The position numbers and the translations under genes are program-made. Shown here piece by piece: positions 16,867-25,800 of a stretch of 26,248 nt of DNA (position 1 is its first letter; each line of letters opens with the position of its first letter). The notes under the pieces are model-generated. The model made no database searches and was not told where the DNA came from. It saw only the letters and a list, made by a program, of their open reading frames with translations. Origin of the DNA: Chara braunii (lineage: Eukaryota > Streptophyta > Charophyceae > Charales > Characeae); assembly GCA_003427395.1 (NCBI GenBank), contig BFEA01000430.1, positions 558,155-584,402 of the forward strand. Direction: 5' to 3'.

Positions 16867-17055
16867 TTTTTTCCTTTTTTTTTTTTTTTTAAGGGCGATG
16901 GCCTTGAGGTATTATCATCGGACTAACCAGCCCAGGTAAATTCAATCTTGTGTCTAATCTGACAACGGTGGCCTTTTCAGCCCAGGGTGGCCTGATAGCC
17001 TTAGGGTGGCCTGATAGCCTTCAGGGAACCCCCAACGGGGGCACCGACCTTAATC
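16867..17055 (-). mobile_element. 5'-truncated SINE, family S2
   Basis: On plus, a T run is followed by AAGGGCGATGGCCTTGAGGT, AGCCCAGGTAAATTCAATCT, two copies of CCTGATAGCCTT and GAACCCCCAACGGGGGCACC. It lacks the tRNA-like head of the copy at 17071-17428. The CCCCCAACGGGGG palindrome is shared by both. Confidence 0.8.
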
Positions 17056-17070
17056 ACGTCGGAGCTCAGT

Positions 17071-17428
17071 TTCTTTTTTTCTTTTTTCTCTTTTGGCCTT
17101 GAGGTGTTATCATCGGACCACCCAGCCCAGGTAAATTCAATCTTGTGTCTCATCTGACATTGGGTGGCCTTTTCAGCCCAGGGTGGCCTTGATTGCCTTC
17201 AGGGCACCCCCAATGGGGGGGAAGGAAACCGGCCAGTGGACAGCCGGTAGCAGAGGAACCGAGCATCATCTGAGTCGCCAGTCGCTGTGCCTACCCTATT
17301 ACCCCTCCTATCTCTAGGTGGCAGGCCCCAAGCATGCCCAGGAAGGTACATGAGGCCAATGGGGATTGAACCCAAGACCTCCTGAATGCCACTTGCGTGC
17401 CTTACAAACTGAGCTACGGTCGACGGAT
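17071..17428 (-). mobile_element. Full-length tRNA-derived SINE, family S2
   Basis: On the minus strand the head contains GTAGCTCAGTTTGTAAGG (A box, 17400-17417) and GGTTCAATCCC (B box, 17363-17373), about 27 bases apart as in tRNA genes. Then comes a body of about 250 bp with the CCCCCATTGGGGG palindrome, the phrase GACACAAGATTGAATTTACC, the shared 3' end ACACCTCAAGGCC, and an A-rich tail (A and G) at 17071-17096. About 350 bp in total. It is longer than S1, but the last roughly 50 bp resemble the S1 3' end. No clear target duplication. Confidence 0.82.
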
Positions 17429-17480
17429 AACCCTGTCTTGTTCAATAAACATCTGACCGAGGTTCAAAAATGCACAACGC

Positions 17481-17567
17481 CTACCTTCTTCCTCTGAATA
17501 CAACGTACCGTCATCATAGCTATATTTGAGGCACCTTTCAGTCCAGATACAGCTATAATGACCGTAC
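17481..17567. mobile_element. Truncated F2 foldback element
   Basis: The left arm (17481-17527, CTACCTTCTTCCTCTGAATA ...) and a 17-bp loop are complete. The right arm stops after ATAATGACCGTAC, about 24 bp short, where retroelement sequence begins. Its left flank (ATCTGACCGA ... CGCCTA) parallels the flank and first bases of the S1 SINE at 7599, suggesting that F2 inserted at the TA inside an S1 head. Confidence 0.85.
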
Positions 17568-18179
17568 TTGTGCGCCAAGGCCAGGCCGAGTCATGAAGGA
17601 CTGGCTGATGAAGTTGCGAGTTGCGCCGCAATCTAGCAAAGCGTTGCAGGCCGCTTGCCCAATCTGAATGCNAACGTAGAGCAACGGTGCGTTGTTTTCT
17701 TCGTACCGTTGCGAGACAAACTCGCGGGCCACCTTGGCAANGNAGCCAAGCATGTCCCCCACCACGACTTCGTCTACCGTCGGCGAAGTTGGTGGTGCAT
17801 GGAAGGAAAGATACTGGTGTAAGAGGGCGCATAGGGCTGCGCTTTGNGGCCCCGGAAGGTTGCCCNTCGTAGGGAGAGGAATCCAAGCGAAGTCCTCGGG
17901 CGTGAGCGGGTCCAAAGCCTCCTCGTTGAACACGCTTGCCGAATCCCTTGATGAAGACGAACTNGCGGAAGAACCTTCGGACGGTGAGAAAGCCGCACAT
18001 GTATCTTGTCCATGAGAAGCATCCAGTGAAGGAACGAGCCGGGCAGCGAAGTCTTCGAACGAAAGTGGAAGACTCCCGACATCCGCATATGCCTCGGAAG
18101 AAAGGGCGGTCGTGCGCACAACCGCTTCCGATGGCGTCGAGGGAGGTGTCGAGTTACCCTCGGCTGCGCCTACTTTCCC
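17553..18179 (-). pseudogene. Start of pol: retropepsin-like protease, truncated (left copy)
   Basis: The frame opens right after a TAA at 18182-18180 and overlaps the end of gag in the -1 frame. About 160 residues of poorly conserved spacer (Ser/Glu-rich, several N bases) precede LLDCGATRNFISQSF, the aspartic-protease active-site loop (Asp in DCGA, where DSGA/DTGA is usual). After GLGAQVR the frame runs into the foldback element and stops. The flap and the ILG motif seen in the right copy are missing, so no active protease can be made. Single N bases at 17672, 17741, 17743, 17847, 17866 and 17964 limit certainty. Confidence 0.8.
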
Positions 18180-19662
18180 TTACGGGGTTTCCCTTTGGTG
18201 GGGCAATGTCCAGCATCGTGGATGGTGTTGTTGCACCAAAGGCAGTAACGGTACTTGAGTCTCGTGCGATAAGAATTCGCCGAGAGTCCGTATTGTGCCC
18301 AAGGTTCGTCGGCGGCTGATCCGGTGCTCGGTGTAGAGATGGACTGAGTCTTCGTCTTGTCGCGGCCGTGGTTGTTGCGCGGCCGGCCACCTTCCCGGGC
18401 AGCTGCCAACACTTCACCCTCGTTTGGTGTTGCAGCCTCGGTAGAAGTAATGCAAGCCACCTTTGGCTTGGGCTGGGTGTCGCTCGTCGTCGTGGAAGAT
18501 CGGTCGGCGTTGCGGGCTTCGATATTCGTGAGAATGATCCGTGACGCTGTGCTGAAAAGCTTGTCATATATGTCGAGTGTCTCTGCAATCTGCATCAGCG
18601 CGTTTTGCAGAGCTGAACACAAGCGCATGATAAACAAGTGCTTGATGGCGNGGAATGCGAGCGGCAGGTCAGGTGTGGAGGCGAGTCTTTGGAACTCGGT
18701 AATCCAGTCCTGACTTAGCAGCGTGTTCTGATGGAGCTTGTTGAGCTTGTCCATCGCTTGCAGGTCGGGCGGCTCCACTTGGAATCGCTTGTGCCAGGCA
18801 TCGGTCAACTCCGGCCAAGTGAGTTTGGTGTGCAGTTCCGACACTGCTACGGCGTGGCTGGTCAAGATGTTGTCCAGCCATGCTTGACACGCACCACCAG
18901 ATCGGTGGTACAAGCACGGATGTCGATCGTTGTTCGGGACATGGTGCATGTCGAGCCTGAGAGTAAAATGGCGCCACCACGGGATCGGTTCCGTCTTCGA
19001 CTGATCGCAGAAAACTGGAATGTCATCCAGTTTGGGTGGGCGCCGGGAGGATGCGGCGGCGGGCGTCATGGTGGCAGCAGCCTGGACCTGGGTCTCCAAC
19101 TGCAAGTTCGTTGCTTGCTGCGACGTTCGAAAGTCCTGATGCACACGCTTGATTTTGCTGACGTCATCCTCCAAAACTTGCACACGGGTGGTAAGGGTGG
19201 AAGGCCCTACGGCTGCTACAGCAGCTGGCTGTTCTCCAACGCCTGCAGCCGTGCGAGCATCTGGTCCACTGTCTGCTGCAGGTGAAGGATTTCCTCCTGC
19301 TGTAGAGCGCAGGTGGCCACGAGGTCGTGGGAGACCTGCGCAAGGGCAGACAGCCCTTTCTCAGTCTCCGGGGCCCCGTCTGCAGATGTCACTTCCACCC
19401 AATGTGCGGCCTCATCGCCGATCACGGTTTCCCGCGTGAACAGTCATTCTTGCTGGCGTGACCGGTGTTCGGCTGCCGCCTGCAGGTCTGCCTCTTCTTG
19501 ACGAAGTCGGTCTTGTTCCTCCTTCTGTCGCTTGGCCTTCTCCTCTTGTTCGAGCCGATTACGTTCCTTGGCCGCGACGGCGACCCTATCGTTGGCCTCC
19601 TGAATGAATGCTGCCAGGCGTTCCTCATAGGCCAGGAGGGATTCTCCCGCCTTCCGGTCCAT
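18170..19662 (-). pseudogene. gag: Ty3/gypsy Gag polyprotein, broken
   Basis: Structural protein that would assemble the virus-like particle and bind element RNA. From the ATG at 19662: an alpha-helical Glu/Lys/Arg-rich stretch with coiled-coil character, a TGA at 19446-19444, further coiled-coil sequence in the same frame (leucine/glutamine heptads), then a one-base frameshift between about 19240 and 19216. The main capsid-like part (19183-18170) includes PKLDDIPVF, a WWRHFTLRLDMH phrase, WPELTDAWHKRF and TEFQRLAS, typical of the retrotransposon gag domain. A CCHC zinc knuckle CLWCNNTIHDAGHC (C-x2-C-x4-H-x4-C) lies near the end, followed by a Lys-rich tail. The TGA could come from a CGA codon. 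One N at 18651. Otherwise close to a normal gag length of about 490 codons. Confidence 0.85.
18173..18179 (-). promoter_or_regulatory. Candidate -1 ribosomal frameshift heptamer GGGAAAG
   Basis: On the minus strand, G GGA AAG immediately precedes the gag stop TAG (18172-18170). A one-base backward slip gives GGG AAA and enters the pol frame, which opens just upstream after a TAA. The pattern fits X-XXY-YYZ. Z is G, which is less favourable in eukaryotes. Downstream structure has not been folded. Confidence 0.55.
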
Positions 19663-19679
19663 GGCCTTGGTCTATGATC

Positions 19680-20160
19680 GAGTGAGGAGTGTCATGCACT
19701 ACTGTGCCCGCAGTTTGAAGTGTCACCCGAGGGCCAATCTGATGGACTGGCCCAGTACTCGGATTGGAGGGGGAGGAATAGGTAGGAAGTAGACGAATGG
19801 GAAGGATCGGACAGAGCCCAATTTGAACAGTTTCCTAATCTAAAAGAAGAAAAACAAAACTTTAAAATTCGAAAAAAGTCTGTCCAATCTCACTCAGTAC
19901 CGAAGGTGATGCAAAAAGCAAATGTGGACCTTTGGTGCTCGGACTGCAGAGAATCAGCAAAGAAGGGTCCTTATAACTCAGAGTAGGAGTAGGTTGCAAA
20001 CAGAAAAAAAATGTCTTTTTTTTTTTGAAAAAAAGAACGGAATTTGCAGACCTACGCAGTGAAAGTGTAGAGGGACAGTTTCGGAAAAAGAATCGCGAAA
20101 TTATCAAAGTGCAGTAATTTAACAATTAAACATGGTCAAAAAAAAAAAAAAAAAAAAAAA
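19680..20160. other. Retroelement leader, proximal part
   Basis: Between gag and the low-complexity leader. No frame of note. Several A/T runs (around 20010-20030 and 20138-20160). It is probably untranslated 5' leader of the left copy. Confidence 0.5.
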
Positions 20161-20400
20161 TTCGCGGAAAAAAAATTCTCGGAACGGAAAAAAAATTCTC
20201 GGAAACCAAATTTCTCGAAACAATAATTTTTCGGAAAAAAATAAGAATTTCTTGAAAAAACAATTCTCGGAAAAATAAATAATTTCTCGGGGAAAAAAAA
20301 ATTCTTGGAAAAAGAAATAATTTCTCGAAAAAAAAAAAAATTCTTGGAAAAAGAAATAATTTCTCGGGGAAAATAAATAAATAATTAATTCCGGGAAATT
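20161..20400. repeat. A-rich minisatellite in the leader (TTCTCGGAAAA units)
   Basis: About a dozen imperfect units of TTCTCGGAAAAA(A/T)AA. On the element strand this is T-rich with CCGAGAA spacers. Probably non-coding leader expanded by slippage. Confidence 0.85.
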
Positions 20401-20440
20401 TCCAAGATTAAATAAACAATTGCCAAATAATCAATCAACT

Positions 20441-20441
20441 T

Positions 20442-20474
<33 letters not shown>

Positions 20475-20602
20475 GTCTCAGATGATTGCTGGTTGATTGA
20501 TCGATTGTTCGATCAATCTCCTGATTGACTGATCAATCAATCGAAGATTGATTGATTGGTGGCAAACCACCAATCCAATCAATCAATCGATTGATTGGTT
20601 GT
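20441..20602. repeat. (AATC)n/(GATT)n inverted arrays in the leader
   Basis: An ATCA array (20441-20474) is followed by GATT-rich blocks (TTGATTGATCGATTG, GATTGATTGATTGGTGG) and CCACCAATCCAATCAATCAA. Complementary blocks face each other repeatedly, so the RNA would fold into long hairpins next to the primer-binding site. Confidence 0.8.
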
Positions 20603-20622
20603 AGCCAAGATTCATGGCACTA

Positions 20623-20634
20623 GCTCCGATACCA
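20623..20634 (-). other. Primer-binding site for initiator-Met tRNA
   Basis: The minus strand reads TGGTATCGGAGC, one mismatch from TGGTATCAGAGC, the complement of the plant initiator tRNA-Met 3' end. It lies two bases (AG) after the LTR end ...GCTACA at 20637, the standard position for priming minus-strand DNA synthesis. Confidence 0.85.
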
Positions 20635-20636
20635 CT

Positions 20637-21324
20637 TGTAGCATATCAGAAAGTGAAATGCACTGAAAGCCTAGGATCTAGCAATGACGAAAGTGGCAAC
20701 AACCAGCAGCATAGGTGCAACATTCACAAGGTGTCAATGTGCGCGACGCAAAGAGTGAAAAAACGGGAAATCAATAACAACACATTCGTATCATCATCAT
20801 CATAGGCTGGAAAGCAGCGCAGCGGAAGATTTAGTATCAAAGGACACGTGGACAACAACATGAAAAGGAGAAAACTTCGGAAGGGCAAGACATCAGAAAG
20901 ATTGCCCTTCCGCTCACACACATGGGGCGAGATCCATAGACATGCGAGAGAGAAGGGGGAGGGACGGAGGTAACCAAGTCCAACCCAAGTCTGATCTCCG
21001 AATGTCGCACACAGTTCAATCCCAATGTAGAGTGCAAGTCCGACCTGAATGTCGTGTCCAATAAGGCAGAATGCCGTGTCCAAACATTATCTCTATCTCT
21101 ACTCTGATAAAGAAGAAGAAGAAGAAGAAGAAGAAGAAGAAGAAGAAGAACTTCGGAGGAGTAGGAGGAGAGGAGAGGAGAAGAAGAAGAGGGAGAAGAA
21201 GAAGAGGGAGAAGAATAAGAAGAAGAAGAAGAAGAAGAAGAAAGCTGGGTGCTTTCTGCACTTACCTGGCGATGGCTGAACTTGCAGGTACCGCGGAGCC
21301 AGCTATGGCGCTGGGCAGGTAAGT

Positions 21325-21382
<58 letters not shown>

Positions 21383-22016
21383 NAATGTGCGCGACGCAAA
21401 GAGTGAAACAACGGGAAATCAATAACAACACATTNGTATCATCATCATCATAGGCTAGGAAGCAGCGCAGCGGAAGATTTAGTATCAAAGGACACGTGGA
21501 CAACAACATGAAAAGGAGAAAACTTCAAAAGGGCAAGACATCAGAAAGATTGCCCTTCCGCTCACACACATGGGGAGAGATCCATAGACATGCGAGAGAG
21601 AAGGGGGAGGGACGGAGGTAACCAAGTCCAACCCAAGTCTGATCTCTGAATGTCGCACACAGTTCAATCCCAATGTAGAGTGCAAGTCCGACCTGAATGT
21701 CGTGTCCAATAGGGCAGAATGCCGTATCCAAACAATATCCTTATTTTACTCTAATAAAGAAGAAGAAGAAGAAGAAGAAGAAGAAGAAGAAGAAGAAGAA
21801 GAAGAAGAAGAAGAAGAAGAAAAACAAGAAGAAGAAGAACTTCGGAGGAGTAGGAGGAGAAGAGGAGAGGAGAAGAAGAAGAGGGAGAAGAATAAGAAGA
21901 AGAAGAAGAAGAAGAAGAAAGCTGGGTGCTTTCTGCACTTACGTGGCGATGGCTGAACTTGCAGGTACCGCGGAGCCAGCTATGNCGCTGGGCAGGTAAG
22001 TCCTCTTCTCTCTCTC

Positions 22017-22060
<44 letters not shown>

Positions 22061-22800
22061 ACTCTACTACCCTCCTCGGCGCTGGACGCCTCCTGCGCTG
22101 TGCCTCATGGCCGATGAGCAGTGCAGCTGCAGTCTCGAAATGGCGAAGCAAGAAGTCTCCAAAATAGCGCAGCAGCCAAGTTCCTGAACCAGCATAACGC
22201 TGGATTTCTCCTGGTACCTTCTGCGTCCGAACTGGGCAATGGCCCAGCTTAAGTAGTGCTGGGCCAGGACTGAAAACCCACGGCCGGCGTTCTGGACCGT
22301 GCAGATCGAAACTCCGATCCACGGTCCAGATCGCAGGCTTCGAAAACTGGTTCAGTCCTTGGCCTAAAACGGCCTACCTGGGTCCCTACTGGACGTCCAG
22401 GCCCTGTCCAGGATTAATCTTCCTGGTACCTGGCTTCAAACCGGTCCTGTGCGGATGTACGCGGCCTCAACGTCGGCCTGGGTTTGAACAGGTCCAAATC
22501 TGTTCGAAAACAAAAGAAAAGGTCCAAACGTTTTTAGGAGCTCAGCCTCTGGGCCTGAATCTGGCCCTGGCCCTAGAAGCGTGTACCTGGCCACAAAACG
22601 GACAACAGTACACCCGTTAGAAAAACAGCAGCAAATAAATAAAATAAAGACTATAAAAATAATCTAAAGCTGGCGTTTTTCTGATGCAGGCCCAAGTAAA
22701 AATGCCATAGGGCCTTCAGGTTGCGGTAACGCGACCTGGGGGCCCTATTCCAACCTCGGGTCCCGTGAGGGGCCCGTGTGTAGGCTTTCAGCATGTAACA
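20637..22800 (-). repeat. Long terminal repeat block of the Ty3/gypsy element
   Basis: On the minus strand it starts TGTTACATGC directly after the polypurine tract (22800) and ends ATATGCTACA directly before the primer-binding site (20637), giving TGT...ACA termini. It therefore serves as 3' LTR for the right copy and 5' LTR for the left copy. It contains GAA/TTC and CT microsatellites, a 648-bp-offset internal duplication, and an N at 21383. Because of that gap it may be two partial LTRs joined rather than one 2.16-kb LTR. Confidence 0.75.
20736..22060. repeat. Diverged direct duplication inside the LTR block
   Basis: Copy A (20736-21382) and copy B (21384-about 22060) both begin AATGTGCGCGACGCAAAGAG. 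Both run through a GAA-repeat tract, GCTGGGTGCTTTCTGCACTT and a CT run. Substitutions between them (for example GTGAAAAAACGG against GTGAAACAACGG, and different sequences just before the GAA tracts) show they are not the same reads assembled twice. Confidence 0.9.
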
Positions 22801-25800
22801 CGCCCCCCTCCTTATGAAGACGAGTCGGGGCGCGGGCGAAGCTGCCGATCGAGGATGGCGAGGAGCTGGAGTGCTCTGCGTAGTCTTCCTTTTGCTAAGA
22901 TAGCGTGAGAGAACGACGGGGGCTGTGGCCTGCAGTTCCGAACGCGTCAGCCAACGGTCAGCCTTGTGGCTGCAGTAGGAAAAATGAAGTAGAAACTCTG
23001 TTTCTTTGTTGCCATGACGCCGGTCGGTGATGATGTAGCCGGCCTCCTGAAATCCGTCCATGGAAGGAGGGTCTTGCGTACGTCGACCGGGAAACTCGTC
23101 GGACTCCGCTGAAACAAAAGGAGCGAGTTTGGAACAGTGGAACACCGTGTGGACGGGCAAGTGAGGTGGCATTGCGATGCGGAATGAGGGCTCATCGGGA
23201 TCATCACCAACTGCAGAGAGAATGCGCCAAGGCCCCATCCACTTGGGAAGGAGCTTGCGAAAGATGTCTTGCTCAAGGCTGAACTCCGCTGCGGAGACCC
23301 AAACCAGATCGCCGGCGCGGAACGGGCAAGGAAGGCGATTGCGGTTGGCTTGACGGCTCATCCNTATTTGCGTCTTCGACATCTGATCCTGTGCCTTGAC
23401 AAGAAGCTCTTGCATGCGACGAAGGAACGCAAGATGGTCGTCGCTCTCGGCTGTGCGCGGCAAAGTACTGTCCAACGGCGATGAGATGGGTGAACCATGC
23501 TCAAACTGGAATGGCGACATCCCGATAGCCGGGTGGATCGATGAGTTGTAAGCCAACTCAACGTCTTGCAAGCGCTCAACCCAATCAACCTGGTCGGGAT
23601 GGATGAGAATGCGGAGAAGGACTTGAGCGGTCTGATGCGCCCTTTCCGTTTGACCATCGGTTTGCGGGTGGCGCGCCGAACTCGGGTTCAAAGATGAGCC
23701 CCATCGCTTGACGAGGGCGACCCAAAAGTCGAAGAGAAAGCGAGTTTCCCGGTCGCAAACGATCTCCTTGGGAAAGCCCTTGGAGCGAGTCCAACCGGCG
23801 TATAAAACCTCGGCCAACTCTGGTGCCTTTGCGTGATAGCGGCAAGGCAAAAACATGGCGTACTTGGTGAGGTGGTCGACGACCGTATGGATCCCATCAA
23901 CGCCGGTCTTGTGCTTCGGAAAGGGGCCGGTGATATCCATAGCAATTGCTTCTCGTCGCCCAAGGGGCACTGGTAATGGGTGTAGCTCACCGTACGAACG
24001 ATGGTTGCGTGACTTGCAACGCCGACAGACTTCGCACGACTCACAATAGCGGGTGGCGTCCTTGAGAAGGTTGGGCCAATAGAACCGCTGGCGAAGTCGG
24101 CCAAGTGTACGGTTGACACCAAAATGTTCAGAGGTGGGCGCATCGTGAAACTCACCAACAAGCCGTGTGCGTAAGTGTGAATCACTCGACACACAAAGAA
24201 GATCCTTACCCCGTGAATGCACAAGTAAGTAGCCCTCTTGGATCCGATAATGCGAAGGCACCGGATTCGGAGAGGAGCAATTCGCGTACTTGTCGCGAAA
24301 GTGGGGGTCGGCTTGATAGCCGCGGATGAAGCTTTCCCGCAAGTCGTCGTCGATCTCAAAGGTAGAGTAGACTGCGGTGCAAAGATCCGGTCGCCGTGAG
24401 AGGGCGTCCGCAAAACGGTTTGACTTTCCGGGAATGTGATCGGGGAAAAAGTTAAACTGGTCGATGAAAGCCATCCAACGGGCAATGGTACTGTTAATCG
24501 TGTCTTGCGACTTGTAGAATACCAACGGATTGTTATCCGTTACCCATCGGAATGCTTTCCGACCAAGGAGGAAATGTCGCCAACGCTTGAGGGCGAGGAC
24601 GAAGGCAAGAAGTTCCTTCTTCCGTGCGTCGTCGATCGAATGCACGGGAGGTACTTTCTTGCTAAAGTACTCGACCGGGTGCCAGTTCGTGCCATCGTGC
24701 TGCTCAAGGACAGCCCCAATGCCATAGCCCAACGCATCGGTAGTGACGCGCGTAGCTAGAAGCGGGTCGTAAATATGTAACACCTCAGCGGACAAGAGTG
24801 CCGCTTTGAGTTTCTCAAAAGAATGACGCGCGTTCTCGTCGAAGTCAAAAGGCCGCTCCTCGCTTTGTAACTTGCTTAGGTTGGCCGCGATCTTCGAGTA
24901 ACCCTTGATGAAGTGCTGAAAATAACTGGCCAAGTCGAGGAAGGATCGGACGTCCGTCAGATTCTTCGGCTCGGACCACGCCTGGATGGCTTGAATCTTG
25001 TCCGCCAACAGACGAATGCCTTCCGGAGAGACAAAATGACCCAAGTATTCAAGCTCTTGCCGGACAAACTCGCATTTGTCGCGGTTAGCTTTGTACCGGG
25101 CTGACCAAAGAGTCTCTAGAACACGGCGAAGGTGCTCGAGATGCTCCTCTAGAGTTCGGCTATAGATGAGGATGTCGTCTAAGTAGACCAAAACGAAGTG
25201 GTCCAACATAACGCGAAACTCGGTGGTCATGGCCGCCTGAAAGGTGGCCGGGGCATTGGTGAGGCCAAAAGGCATAACTACCCACTCAAAATGCCCATAT
25301 CGCGTCTTAAACGCGGTTTTGTACCGATCTTGCGGGCGGATGGAAATCTGATGGTAGCCCGACTTGAGGTCCAACTTCGAAAAGTACTTCCCGCCGCCCA
25401 AGCGCTCAAGCAAATCGTCAATGTGAGGTAGAGGCCCCGCATTCTTGATGGTTTGCGCGTTGAGGCATCGGTAGTCAATGCAAAGTCGAAGGTCCTTGTT
25501 CTTCTTCCGAACGAAGAGAACGGGCGCACCGTAAGGTGAGCTGCTAGGGCGGATCCAACCTTTGTCGAGTAGATCGTCGAGCTGCGCACGGAGAACCGTG
25601 AGCTCCTCCTCGGACATGCGATAATGCATCCTTTCGGTGGCACGGCGCTGGCCTCAAGTATGATCTCGTGAGAGATTGGCCGGTCCGGCACTATACCGGA
25701 GGGTGTCTCAAAAACATCCGAGAACTCGTCTAACAACCAGGTCACACGGGGGTCGGAAGACACTTCTGTGGACGATGAATCAGTCGTCGGGACGGTTCGA

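Larger units (their letters stand above)
17562..20636 (-). mobile_element. Ty3/gypsy retrotransposon, left copy: leader, gag and start of pol (3'-truncated)
   Basis: Reading leftward from the primer-binding site at 20634: a repeat-rich leader, gag (19662-18170), then the start of pol with the protease, ending abruptly at 17562-17567. The last 95 bp (17562-17656) are identical to 26154-26248 at the right edge, where the right copy continues through the protease. The copy therefore lacks most of the protease, RT, RNase H, integrase and its 3' LTR. The break coincides with CCGTAC shared by the retroelement and the adjoining F2 foldback. Confidence 0.85.

Noticed and set aside
20441-20602. CRISPR-like array
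   Set aside because: The regularity comes from a 4-bp AATC repeat; there are no spacers, and the context is a eukaryotic retroelement leader.
21049-21322. Glu- and Lys-rich frames over the GAA tracts at 21.1 and 21.8 kb
   Set aside because: Microsatellite translation inside the LTR block, with no conserved domain.
23688-24485. 265-codon minus-strand frame within the integrase region
   Set aside because: It is an alternate-frame shadow of the pol gene, which carries the recognisable RNase H and integrase motifs.
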